Assembly: GCA_029817715.1 (NCBI GenBank)
Contig: JARUPY010000397.1
Location: 7,192,001 to 7,256,000, forward strand
Direction: 5' to 3'
Source: Melastoma dodecandrum
Taxonomy: Eukaryota; Streptophyta; Magnoliopsida; Myrtales; Melastomataceae
DNA length: 64,000 bases
The position numbers were made by a program, and so were the translations under genes. The notes below the pieces were generated by a model. The model was not told the origin of the DNA, searched no databases, and saw nothing but the letters and a program-made list of their open reading frames with translations. Of this stretch, positions 23,864-34,882 are shown one piece after another. Position 1 is the first letter of the stretch; each line of letters opens with the position of its first letter.

Positions 23864-25360
23864 CTATTCCAACTGTGTCCATAAACTTGGGAATCTCTTC
23901 CTCAAGACATCTTTATGTGTTTCTGAGATAGTTGGCTTGTAAGACTTTAAATACTTCCCATTGATTTTCAACTCATGCAAACGACCTACGAGGTCAGCTA
24001 AACGATATGCGTTCTTTGGGTATACTTCCTTAATTCGAAATTGACCTTCGCAATTAGGTGACCATTTTTCGAGGAAGTAATCTCGACCTCCTACTGGGAG
24101 GATCATATTCCATATTAACTCTCCTTCCTTGAAACTCTTAAAATGTACATTCTTGTTGTAATACCGTATTATTCTTCTCATTTGAACTTCCATTTTGTTT
24201 GCTGCTCTTGTGCGCAGATTATAGAGAAACGTCTTCATTCTGACTCATGTTCTGACTCTCCTGATTAACCCGAAATGACTTGTACTTGACCTTGATCGGT
24301 ACAATGGCTTCTTGTCCATACACCAGATTATAGGGCGCTTCCCTAGTACTATCTCTTTTAGTCACTCTCAAACCCCACAATGTCTCGAGAAGTATCTCAC
24401 GCCATCTCCTGGGATTATCATCGATCATTCTCTGGACTGTATTCTTAATAAGCTTATTTGTAGATTCTGCTTGGCCATTAGATTGCGGATAATATGGTGA
24501 GGAGTTATTAATTGTAAAACCAAATTCTCTCGAGAATGCCTGCATTTTTTTTCCATTGAACACAGTTCCAATGTCCCCACTATGTTGTGTGGAAGTCCAA
24601 AATGAAAGATGATATTCGCCTTGATAAACTTGATCACCTCTTTTTGGTTGATTTTCTGATTGGCTTTTGCCTTTACCCACTTAATAAAATAATCTGTTGC
24701 AACCAATATATATGTGTCCCCTCTACTCGCGTTGGGTTTAATCTCTCCAATTCTAAAGCCCATGATTTGAACGGCCAACGTTAGTTACTAGGTTCAATTC
24801 CGTTGCCATAACTCGAGTTATAGGTCCAAATTTTTGGAATTCTTCTTCATATGTGGCCAATAAACCCATGTCTTTGAATCATCCAATGCATTTTCACTCC
24901 CGACTGGTGAGTGCCACGCAACACATCGTGTGTTTCTAACATGATTGGTGTGGCCTCATCCATATCAATACATAATAAAACATCTTCTCGTGTTTTCTTA
25001 TATAGCAAGCCATCTAAGAGCACATGTTGTCTGGCTGCCAGTTTGACCTTCTTTTCGGCTTGTGAGTTGGGGTTTTCTAAGAATTGAATGTACGGTAGCC
25101 TCCAGTTTTTATCTGCTTTCATAACATATATCTTATAATTCGATGTAACTTTACCCTCTTCTTCCTTGACGGTAGGTAAACGCATCTCGGGAATTGCTCA
25201 TCCTATTTCTTTCTTATTGCATCACTTGATTTTTATCCTGATGCTAATTGGGCTAATGAATTGGCCATTACATTGTTTTGTCGACCTATGTGTTCCGGGG
25301 TGACCTGCTAAAACCACTTGATCAAATGCTAGGTTACAACCAAGTAACTAGTAAATATTG
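23864..25360 (-). pseudogene. Tat-lineage pol fragment: RNase H end, integrase and C-terminal domain
   Basis: On the minus strand the fragment opens with the end of a second RNase H (VTPEHIGRQNNVMANSLAQL, about 25300-25240). It continues with the H2C2-type zinc-binding region (25185-24847, LLDGLLYKKTREDVLLCIDM, VLRGTHQSGVKMHW), the integrase core (24778-24219), and a post-core domain (24238-23864, YNNKNV-type, FKEGELIWNM, LADLVGRLHELKINGKYLK). Stops after GHI, a frameshift between the first and second catalytic Asp regions, and another near 24225 break it. The first catalytic Asp appears to be replaced (MGFRIGEI). The Glu region GQAESTNKLI is kept. The upstream gag, protease and reverse transcriptase are missing. 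Confidence 0.82.
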
Positions 25361-25385
25361 ATCAACTGCTAAAACCTCTTGATCA

Positions 25386-27679
25386 ATGTGTGCCGAAGAA
25401 AGGAGGCATGACGGTGGTTGAAAATATAAAAAACGAACCCATCCCATAAAGGATAGTCCCGGGCTGGAGAGTATGCATGGACTATGGAAAACTCAATGTA
25501 GCCACATGCAAGGACCACTTCCCACTTCCCTTTATTGATAAGATGTTGGATCGAATTGCAGGTAAAAGTTATTGTTGTTTTCTTGACGGTTATTATAGCA
25601 ATCACACCAGAGGATCAGGAAAAGACCACATTCACAGTACGTTTGCTTTTCGCCGAATGCCGTTTTGTTTATGTAACGCACCTGCCACTTTTCAGCGGTG
25701 CATGACAGCAATCTTCTCTGACATGATTGAAAGACAATTGAGGCATTTATGAATGATTTTTTCGTATTCGGATTAACATTTGAAAACTGTTTAAGTAATC
25801 TTGAGACTATCCTAAATCGTTGTGAAGAGACAAATTTGATTTTAAACTGGGAAAATGTCATTTCATGGTGCGAGAAGGTATTGTTCTTGGCCACGGGATT
25901 TCTGATAGCGGTATTGAAGTTGACAAGGCTAAAGTAGAGACAATCGAGAAACTACCGCCTCCAACATCGGTACAGGGTGTACGAAGCTTCTTGGGCCATG
26001 CCAGATTCTATAGGTGATTCATAAAAGACTTCTCCAAGATTACCAAACTGTTATGTAATCTCTTGGAGAAAGATGCACCTTTTGTGTTTGACAGTAAGTG
26101 TATGGAAGCATTTCTTGAATTGAAAGGAAGGTTAGTCTCCGCCTCGATCATTATAGCTCCTGATTGGACTCTCCCTTTTGAACTTATGTTTGATGCTAAT
26201 GACACAGCTGTAGGAGCTATCTTAGGGCAGAAAAAGGATAATCATTTTCATGCAATCTACTATGCTAGCAAAACACTAGATTCAGCGCAGGTTAATTACA
26301 CCACAACAGAGAAAGAAATGTTAGCAATTGTGTTTGCTTTTGACAAATTTAGATCGTATTTAATTGGATCTGCAGTTATTGTTCATAATGATCATGCAGC
26401 TATACGGTACTTAATTTATAAAGTCAACGCAAAACCAAGATTAATTCGTTGGGTGTTATTGTTGCAAGAGTTCGACCTAACTATTGTGGACATGAAAGGG
26501 ACTGAGAACCAGGTGGCAGATCACTTGTCAAGATTGGTAGAGGTAAATGTGACTGCACATTCAACAATAATTGATGATTCTTTTTCGGATGAACAACTAC
26601 TTACTGTTGATGCAGCTGCACCGTGGTACGCCGATTATGTAAACTACATCATAGCAAACGTTCTTCCTTCGGACATCACAAGTCAACAACGCAAGAGGTT
26701 TGTACATAAAATTAAGTTTTATATGTGGGATGAACCTCTCATTTTCAAGAAATGTGCAGATCAGGTCATTCGGTGATACGTCCCTAAAGAGGAAATAATG
26801 TCGATTCTTGAGCAATGCCATGCAGCTCCATATGGTGGACATTTCGGCGGTCACAAAACCTCAACAAAAGTTCTTCAGTCAGGTTTCTTTTGGCCCACCC
26901 TCTTTAAAGATGCACATAATATTGTTGCCCATTGTGGTCGTTGCCAACGTGTGGGAAACATTTCTCGTCGTGATGAGATGCCTTTACAAAACATATTAGA
27001 AGTGGAAATCTTTGATGTGTGGGGAATAGACTTCATCGGCCCCTTTGTTGACTCTTTTAAGAATAGATACATTTTAGTTGCTGTTGACTATGTATCTAAA
27101 TGGATAGAACCGGTTGCATTGCCAACTAATGATGTTCATGGAGGGTTAAAGTTTCTCAAACAGATTTTCACGCGTTTTGGAGCACAAAGGGCCATTATTA
27201 GTGATGGCGGAGCGCATTTGTGCAACGGAAAATTCACTGCACTCATGAGAAAGTACGGAGTCAAGCATAAGATCGCATTACCGTACCATCCACAAATGTT
27301 TGGCCAAGTGGAAGTGTCAAATAGAGAAATAAAGAGGATCCTGATGGATTGGTCGATCAAATTGGATGATGCTTTGTGGGCATATCGGACAGCATTCAAG
27401 ACCCCAATTGGGACATCGCCACACAAGTTGGTCTTTAGAAAAGCATGTCATCTGCCAGTGGAACTAGAACATAAAGCGTATTGGGCGATTCAAAAGTTCA
27501 ACATGGATCCAACTGTAGCAGGAGAACATAGGCTTATGCAACTGAATGAAATGGAAGAATTTCGTTCAGAAGCTTATGAGAATGCCCGAATCTATAAAGA
27601 GAAAACCAAAGTGTGGCATGATCGTCGAATTAAAGATCGTAAATTTTTTCCAAGTTAGCTCATGTTTTTATTTAACTCA
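25386..27679 (+). pseudogene. Athila 2 pol, 3' half: reverse transcriptase, RNase H, integrase
   Basis: The piece starts in mid reverse transcriptase (QCVPKK, then GWRVCMDYGKLNVATCKDHF). It passes the catalytic region, here altered to MNDFFVFG at about 25749, and continues with RNase H (26063-26770: [49 protein letters not shown]) and integrase (26798-27658). The integrase keeps the HHCC finger ([10 protein letters not shown] ... HCGRCQR) and the D, D, E residues in GIDFIGP, IISDGG and [12 protein letters not shown]. Frameshifts and stops lie at about 25600, 25750, 25937 and 26776, so only the integrase block is open. The 5' half of this pol appears to be 57882-58568 on the other strand. The 3' end continues at 34154 after an inserted element. 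Confidence 0.88.
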
Positions 27680-27684
27680 CATCT

Positions 27685-28942
27685 TGTTACACTAAGAGGG
27701 GGGTGAATTAGTGTTAATCTCCAAATTCGAATTTTAACGCTTTTTCGTTTTACCCCGCAGTGGAAGAAAGCTTCTGTTAAACAGAACCGTAGATAGATTT
27801 CTGTACAACAGAACGTTCGAGTGTGTTCGCAATATGTTTGATTGGACAAAAGAATTTTTATAGTGGTTCAGCAAATTACTTACGTCCACTCTTCACCCAG
27901 ATATTTGGATGGTTTCCACTCAAATGTATCTCAGTACAAATTACACAAGTGATAACAACTACAACCAGACCCGTAGGTTCTGTACAATAGAGACTTGAGT
28001 GGCAGAGCACAGACCAGAAGGTTCTCTCCAGCCCACTGCACGTTGCCCACGTCGACACGCTTCCAACAACGTCTCCTGCAGCTTCCCACCGAGTCCCTCG
28101 AGCCCCCGAGTCACTTTCCCAGAAGGCTTCACCAACGATGCAGCCGTCCGTCGCTAGTGCTCCTCGTGTGGCTAACTCAAACGAACAAAAGAATTAAAGA
28201 ACTAAAACAATTGAAGCAATTGAAGCTCACGCTCTCTCTGGACAGAATGAGATGGAATAATGTTTATTCCGATATTTTCAGTGAGAGAGAGCATGGCTAT
28301 TTATATACACGTTTCAAAGAGTAAAATACAAAAGGGAAAATATAAAAACGTAATCTGCAAAATAAGAAATTAAAAGTTAGTTTACATAATAAACAGAATG
28401 AAATACACGTGCATGCATTCATCAATGGAGATGATCATATCAAAATAAAATAGGGATATGATTATTTCCCTAAATAATGCAGCACAAAAGGTATCGCAGA
28501 AGGTTCTGCCCCAATGGAAACAAATCTTCGATTGTTTCCATTGGGGTAAATGTTCGTTCCATCCTGATAAAGACACACGTGAGAATATATCTGGATAGGT
28601 GGTGGTGATAGGTATCCAAATAACGGTCATATAGAGGTCGTAAGAGCTTACATAAGCCTGTAGACCAACTAGTAGAATCTTTCCATAAATAGAGATCTTA
28701 TTTCCTTCTATAAGAAATATTATCTCCAATATGATTATTTGGAAATCAAATCATGGTAATCTGATTAGACGAATATCTTAATCAGATAATGTATATTTCG
28801 TAATTAAATAATTGATAACTAATCATTTAATTACAAGAATAATTCTTACATAAAGCCCTTAACATAAGAAGCTTCTGTAGAATAGAATGTTCGACCTTCT
28901 GTAGTACAGAGGGTCCGGTTCATCGTCAAAACCGTCCCAATA
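27685..28942 (-). repeat. 3' LTR of the LARD-like element, with internal deletion
   Basis: It starts TGTTACACTAAG and ends CCGTCCCAATA (plus strand). Compared with the partner LTR it lacks about 1.2 kb or less of the minisatellite part: AAGGTTCT at 28023 jumps straight to CTCCAGCCCACTGCACG, which in the partner lies beyond 33229. Confidence 0.83.
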
Positions 28943-28956
28943 ATCTCCCCCTTTTG
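28943..28956 (-). other. Polypurine tract of the LARD-like element
   Basis: The minus strand reads CAAAAGGGGGAGAT immediately before the LTR start, the classic plant LTR-retrotransposon tract. Confidence 0.8.
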
Positions 28957-29785
28957 ATGATGACAAAACATTCATTATTGAGGGAAATGTTTTTGCAAGA
29001 ACTCCCCCTAACTCCCCTTAAATAGATGAGAGTAAGAGTCTCGCGTTTGTACAGAACCATAAGGTTTCTGTGAAATAGAGCATAGAAGCATCTGTTATAA
29101 AGAAGGTTATTTACAGACCACAAAGGCTTCTGTGATTCATACAGAGCGAGGAGCTTCTGTATTTAGCCCGACAAAAATGATGGTATTTCATTTCTGCACT
29201 CCCAGCAATAGTAACTTTAAAAAGATCACGAATCGCATTCCCTGCAGAAGGTTACGATTATGAGCTGTATCAGTCTCATAGGCTTCTACACCGTAGACGG
29301 TATAGCCTTCTACGACCCATATAAGTTATAGAAAAATAAGGATTTTTCTGTAACTCATACAGAGCTAGGTACTCCCCTCAACACAATTTCTCCCCCTTTT
29401 TGTCACATCAAAAAGAAGATGAAAGTAGGTTGAAAAAGAAGAGTAAGTTTCTTGCAGAAGGTATGACATATTGTTCATAACGAACATGCAGAAGGTAGTT
29501 TTAATTCTCGTAGAGGGTAGAGCAAAGAGTACAAAACCATCATACAGAATGTGGTGCAGAAGGTGTGACTGAAAATTCAATACCATACTGCTGAAAGGAA
29601 ATGTGTCCACGAGGTGGCACTTATTACAATCTATAGACCACATAAATCAGTTTTTGGTCTAGCTAGAAATGCAGAAAAGAAAAGAAACAGCAACTAAAGA
29701 GATCACTCCTCAGTAGAATCTTTTCCAAATGCTTGCGCAGAAGCTTGTCCTAGCGTTCCACTAAGCGAATCAGGTCAGTGACCAT

Positions 29786-31512
29786 TCACTGAAGGACGCG
29801 GATGTCTTCCCCAAGATTGAGGAGAGCCATGTTATCCACAGGGACTTGAGCTTCAGCAGATGATGAAGGACGTCTCCGACCAGCAGGTTTAGCAGCAGAG
29901 GGTCGAGCAGAAGATGCTTCAGCATTCTTCTTGGCCTCCAGAAGCTTATCCTCATCATCACGCGCAGAATCCTGTGACCTCCCTTTCAGGGTCCAGGTAG
30001 AGCCTTTCCTCACATAATGCATGCTGGTTATAATTTGTTGTCCAACAGTGCCAACTTTCCACTTTTTTTGAAAAGTAGAAGCATCAGTAGAGACACGAGC
30101 TAATTTCAGAAGGCTGGCGATTACCTGGCCATAAGGGAGAGCTTTCCCAGCCGTATTGCAACATCTTTTCATGTGGGAGAACACCAGCAAACCAAGATTA
30201 AAGGGAATGCTCTTCAGGATATGAGCCATCAACGTCGCATCATTTGAGGTGATGTGGTGTCGATGCTTCCAGTTCTTGGTAGAAGGCAGAACATAACCAC
30301 TCGATGCAGAATACGAGTTTTGAGATCCAGCTTGGTGGACTCAAGGTACTTGGTCGCTTGGACCTTCTGTCCCAAGATGATGCTGTAGGATTCTTCTCTT
30401 CCCATGTCTGTCAGAGGATCATGCTCCATACAGCTGAACAATTGATTCACATCATGGGCAGAGAATACCAGTGTGACCCCTTCAATGACTGTCTTTATGA
30501 ACTTGGCATGCGGACCCTGTTCATGGAATGTGATGTTTGCATAGAACTCTCACAAACGAGAGACAGGCAGCTCTGCATAGGTCTCACAGAAGGTTCTTAA
30601 ACCGATTCTATCCAGCAGAGGGGCAATATCAAGTCCATTAGCCGCAAACCAGTTAAAGTCGATCCGCTTAAAGGTGGCAATCTGCCTACCCGCATCATCA
30701 CATTTAGGCAGTTTATCATCGGCCAAAACAATTTCTATCTCCTTCTTAGAGACAAGAGGATTTACCGGAAAGATAAACGAATCCAGGTCCTCTGCGAAGG
30801 TGTCCTCAGGAACAGGTTTCTCTGGGGACTTGGTCTTTTTGGCAGCCATATCAATGATAGAGGTGCTGACCGTCTCGGGCTCTTTCCGTTTCAGCCTGGT
30901 CCTAGAGAAGACTCCTTCGGGTTTCATGGCATCATGGAGAAGCTTTTTGGTAGAAGTGGCTGCATGCTTCCGAGATGCCTTCTGCGGCTCAGAAGCGACT
31001 CCTTTTAGCTTGAGATCAGGGGAGACGGTTATGACAGGAGCGGAAACCTCTTTGTCAGACTCGTCAGGCACATCATCAGCAGGGGGGATCTCCACCTCCT
31101 CATCAGACGCGACAATCTCAGCAGTAGGGGCGACAGGAAGTGTATCACTTGCCGCAGTAGAACCCTTGACAGAGGCCTCAGGAAAAGAGGCCTCAGGAAT
31201 AGAGGACTTAGGCACAGAAGGCTCAGAGACAGAGGGTTCCACCGTCATGACGATCGGAGGTTCCTTCTGGGTTGTATCTTCCACGGAGACTTGGACTTTT
31301 GAGGGCCCTTCGTCTGTGGAGATGAGAGGTATGCCATCGAGAGTCTCAATGGCAGCAATGGTCTGGTCCTTCGCATGAGAGATGGGTTTCTCCGGCGAGG
31401 AAGGGTGTGGAGTCCTGCTCGCAGATCATGCAGGCTTCTCCGATCCAGAGGCGCGAGCCTTCTTTCTTCCGGCCTTAGCCTTTTTCCTCAAGGATTTCGC
31501 TTTGGGTGCCAT
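29786..31512 (-). pseudogene. Putative plant transposon protein (transposon-associated, non-pol) in the LARD-like element
   Basis: The start is ATG at 31512 on the minus strand (MAPKAKSLRKKAKAGRKKAR, a very basic N-terminus). An in-frame TGA follows after about 28 codons, then a long acidic, proline- and serine-rich region, then a globular part (about 30700-30000: IDFNWFAANGLDIAPLLDRI, EFYANITFHEQG, VFSAHDVNQLFSC, MMAHILKSIPFNLG). This arrangement is that of the widespread family annotated as putative plant transposon protein, whose function is unknown. A second in-frame TGA occurs before EFYANITF (near 30555), and a frameshift near 30240 separates the last part. The C-terminus is low complexity with EAKKNAEASS and GRRRPSSSAE. 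The long plus-strand frame opposite it is a shadow. Confidence 0.75.
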
Positions 31513-32253
31513 GGACACAGAGAAATCGAAGGTTTCTAGGTTAGGGCAAGAACGAGAGAGTTTCAGGACTGAGGATGAAAAATGCGTGTAAAGAATGGGT
31601 GACGGTTGTGAGTTTTTATGGAGTGCTCCCAAAGGCGGTTTTGAGAACAAAATATTTTCCCGCCCAAAAAATCTCCTTAAGATGTCATATCAACTGACAT
31701 GCATTAGAGAAAGTGGGAAAGAAAGCCGAGTGAAACGGATGGGTTTTCAACAAGGCAATAAAATCTTTCGTCACCTTCTGTTGAAGCTTCTTCTGCACAG
31801 AAGAGCCAAATATAATGGATAGTTATATCCAAATATAAATTATTAGGATTTTTTAATTTCCTAATAGGGACGATATAGATCAAAACAAATATTTTATTTG
31901 CTTCTGATTATATCTAAATATTTTATTGGATGATATTCGATATCTCCATAAGTAAATTTCCGATTAGTTGGAAATTACTAAAGTTGGATTTAAGGTATAC
32001 ATGTTGTTATACCTTCTGTAAGATAGATGGTGGAATTTAACCTTCTATTGTGTAGAAAGCTAAATATACGACCTTCTATTGTGAAGTGTACGACATTGTA
32101 CCTTCTGTAGTATAGAAACAGAGGATTATACCTTCTGTAATAAAGTGTACAAGAATGTACCTTCTGTAGTAAGTTTCTAAAGTTCTTACTTAACTTTTTG
32201 TTTGTCTTATGAAAGACATTACAGAGGATGGCAGATTCCTAATTCACTCCGTA
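31513..32253 (-). other. 5' internal leader of the LARD-like element
   Basis: AT-rich sequence between the gene and the truncated LTR, with ACCTTCTGTA-type repeats at 32010-32165. No primer binding site could be identified because the inner end of the LTR is replaced. Confidence 0.45.
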
Positions 32254-32399
32254 TTTGATTGGACACAAGAATTTTTATAGTGGTTCAGCAAATTACTTAC
32301 GTCCACTCTTCACCCAGATATTTGGATGGTTTCCACTCAAATGTATCTCAGTACAAATTACACAAGTGATAGCAACTACAACCAGACCCGTAGGTTCTG

Positions 32400-32860
32400 T
32401 ACAATAGAGACTTGAGTGGCAGAGCACAGACCAGAAGGTTCTGTACCGTAGAGGCTTGTTACGAAGCACGAACCTGAAGGTTCTGTACTATAGTAACTTA
32501 GGTTAATACAGACCAGAAGGTTCTGCATCGTAGAAGGTTAGGCACAACACAGACCAGAGGGTTCTGTGTCGAAGAAGTTAAAGCACAACACTGACCAGAA
32601 GGTTCTGTGTCGGATGTGTTAACCTTCTATAGCACAAATCAAGAGATTCTGTACTAGAAGCGTCAACCTTCTATAGAACAGATCCAAGGATTCTGTATCA
32701 CAGAAGGTATAGCACAGACCGTAAGCTTCTGTACCAAGAATGTCAATCCATAACAGAAGGTTCTGTATAGGAAATGACTTAATTGAGAAGCATAATCTGA
32801 AAGATTCTGTACTAAGAGTTGTCGACCTTTTACTGAACAGACCGTAAGGTTCTGTAGCAA
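32400..32860. repeat. CAGACCAGAAGGTTCTGTA minisatellite
   Basis: About eight degenerate units of 45-65 bases centred on AGAAGGTTCTGT, a near-palindromic core. The same core is scattered through the internal region and in the solo LTR at 5190-5370. Confidence 0.75.
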
Positions 32861-32974
32861 AAGTGACAAAGAAAATGTATATACAGACTATAGAGTTCTA
32901 TGCTACAGAGAGTTGCACACTTAAGTGTGACTAACAAAAGTAACCAAATTGCGCGATCCCTTAAGATCTCGACT

Positions 32975-33170
32975 GAGCAAACACAATGCCCTTGCCCAAG
33001 GCTCCCTTGTGTGGTCCCTTAAGACTACGGCTAAGCAAACACAACGCCCTTGCCCAAGGCTTCTCCGAGCAAACACAACGCCATCGCTCAAGGCTTCAAG
33101 CAAACACAACGCCCTCGCTCAAGGCTTCAAGCAAACACAACGCCCTTGCTCAAGGCTTCTCCTGCACACA
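32975..33170. repeat. CAAACACAACGCCCTTGCTC minisatellite
   Basis: Five copies of GCAAACACAACGCCCTTGC followed by CCAAGGCTTC, spaced 34-56 bases apart. This is a tandem repeat within the LTR. Confidence 0.75.
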
Positions 33171-34153
33171 GAACACTACACAACAGAAGCTGGTTAGTCC
33201 CTCACCTTCTGTGCTCTCGAGGTTCAACCCTTCTCTCCGGCCCACTGCACGTTGCCCATGTCGACACGCTTCCAACAACGTCTCCTACAGCTTCCAATCG
33301 AGTCCCTCGAGCCCCCGAGTCACTTTCCCAGAAGGCTTCACCAACGATGCAGCCGTCCGTCGCTAGTGCCCCTCGTGTGGCTAACTCAAACGAACAAAAG
33401 AGTTAAAGAACTAAAACAATTGAAGCAATTGATGCTCACGCTCTCTCTGGACAGAATGAGATGGAATAAGGTTTATTCCGAAAGTCTATTTTCAATGAGA
33501 GAGAGCATGGCTATTTATATACACGGTTCAAAGAGTAAAATACAAAAGGGAAAATATAAAAACGTAATCTGCAAAATAAGAAATTAAAAGTTAGTCTACA
33601 TAATAAACAGAATGAAATACACGTGCATGCATTCATCAATGGAGATGATAATATCAAAATAAAATAGGGATATGATTATTTCCCTAAATAATGCAGCACA
33701 GAAGGTATCGCAGAAGGTTCTGCTCGATAGCCTTCTACAGATGGAAACAATCGAAGATTTGTTTCCATTGGGGTAAATGTTCGTTCCATCCTGATAAAGA
33801 CACACGTGAGAATGTATCTGGACAGGTGGTGGTGATAGGTATCCAAATAACGGTCATATAGAGGTCGTAAGAGCTTACAGAAGCCTGTAGACCAACTAGT
33901 AGAACCTTTCCATAAATAGAGATCTTATTTCCTTCTATAAGAAGATTATTTGGAAATCAAATCATGGTAATCTGATTAGACGAATATCTTAATCAGATAA
34001 TGTATATTTCGTAATTAAATAATTGATAACTAATCATTTAATTACAAGAATAATTCTTACATAAAGCCCTTAACATAAGAAGCTTCTGTAGAATAGAATG
34101 TTCGACCTTCTGTAGTACAGAGGGTCCGGTTCATCGTCAAAACCGTCCCAACA

Positions 34154-34395
34154 CGTCTTAAGTTGTTTCCAGGAAAACTTAAATCCCGTAGGTCCGGACC
34201 ATTCAAGATCACCTAGGTATTACCTTACGGAGTTCTCGAGTTGTTGGGAAATGATTATTCAATCGAGTTTAAGGTAAATGTGAGCCGAATGCCTACTTTG
34301 GTGGTATTGTTAACAGGGACCCGAAGACACTAATGATGGAAGACGCCTAACAGAGTCAAGTGTCAAGCCGACGACGTTAAATCAAGCGCTTATTG
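34154..34395 (+). pseudogene. Athila 2 pol C-terminal end
   Basis: Resumes the polyprotein after the inserted LARD-like element: RLKLFPGKLKS, then GPFKIT and LPYGVLEL. A frame break follows. The common Athila/Ogre-type post-pol sequence GCGCTTATTGGGAGGCAACC lies at 34385-34404. Confidence 0.8.
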
Positions 34396-34479
34396 GGAGG
34401 CAACCCAATATCTCGTTTCAGTTTAATTTATGCATTATTTTATTTTATTTTATTTTATTTTTTTTATGCAGGTAATAAG

Positions 34480-34690
34480 CATGGACAAAATGCCTTGTGC
34501 GGCCACAAGACCCTTTTGTGCAGCCGCACGGACGACACCCTCCAAGCACAGAATGTTTTGTGCGACCACAAGAAATTTTTGTGTGGCCGCATGAGCGACC
34601 ATCTCCAACTACAGAAGGTTATGTGCAGCCACAAGACATTTTTCAGTGGCCGCATGAGTGACGACCTCCAACCACATGACGACCTCCACC
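34480..34690. repeat. Three-copy tandem repeat, about 66 bp, with GGCCGCA motifs
   Basis: TGTGCGGCCACAAGACCCTT, TGTGCGACCACAAGAAATTT and TGTGCAGCCACAAGACATTT each start a unit, and each unit also has a CCGCA-GAG/ACG-GAC segment. Related GTGTAGCCACACGAGG occurs in this element's LTR (about 37014-37029). Confidence 0.7.
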
Positions 34691-34882
34691 CGCGCCGGCC
34701 GATTGCGGAAGAGCCCCACCGGATTCCATCAACTAGGAGTGGTGGTCTTGTTTCTTCCCCTTTAGTAACAAAACCGGCAACTCGAATCACACGGTTTGTC
34801 TCCTCCAACCAACCTCTTTTTGGTTACCATCTACATTGGGGTTTTCTTTTTGTTATTGTGTGCTTGTGTGAGTTGGGCTGAC

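Larger units (their letters stand above)
23029..25385 (-). repeat. Tat integrase unit, inverted copy at the left inversion breakpoint
   Basis: 2,357 bases, nearly identical in reverse complement to each of the three tandem units at 50831-57881. It joins the PMD tail on the left without a visible border, but on the right it stops abruptly at CTCTTGATCA (25385), where Athila 2 pol begins in mid-domain. Confidence 0.88.
27685..34153 (-). mobile_element. Large non-autonomous LTR retrotransposon (LARD-like) nested in Athila 2
   Basis: Minus-oriented element with LTRs at 27685-28942 and 32254-34153, a polypurine tract next to the first, and a non-pol gene inside (29786-31512). No protease, reverse transcriptase or integrase is seen, so it depends on another element. 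The target duplication is CGTCT at 34154-34158 and CATCT at 27680-27684. The Athila 2 pol frame reads on across the site (NS then RLKLFPGKLKS) when the element is ignored, which fixes both ends. Confidence 0.87.
32254..34153 (-). repeat. 5' LTR of the LARD-like element, inner end missing
   Basis: Homology with 27685-28942 begins at TTTGATTGGACACAAG and runs to CCGTCCCAACA. The first roughly 145 bases of the family LTR (from TGTTACACTAAG) are absent here, so the border with the internal part has been altered. It retains the full minisatellite region. Confidence 0.8.

Noticed and set aside
23029..25385. Tat unit as an independent transposable element inserted in Athila pol
   Set aside because: It has no terminal repeats or target duplication, its left border runs into the PMD tail without a seam, and the staggered-break model explains both copies.
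30674..31378. Plus-strand 234-codon frame
   Set aside because: It is the antisense shadow of the minus-strand transposon protein gene at 29786-31512, which has recognisable family motifs.
32975..33170. Regularly spaced repeats resembling a CRISPR array
   Set aside because: The repeats are tandem and degenerate, the in-between bases are similar to each other, and the setting is a plant LTR. It is a minisatellite.
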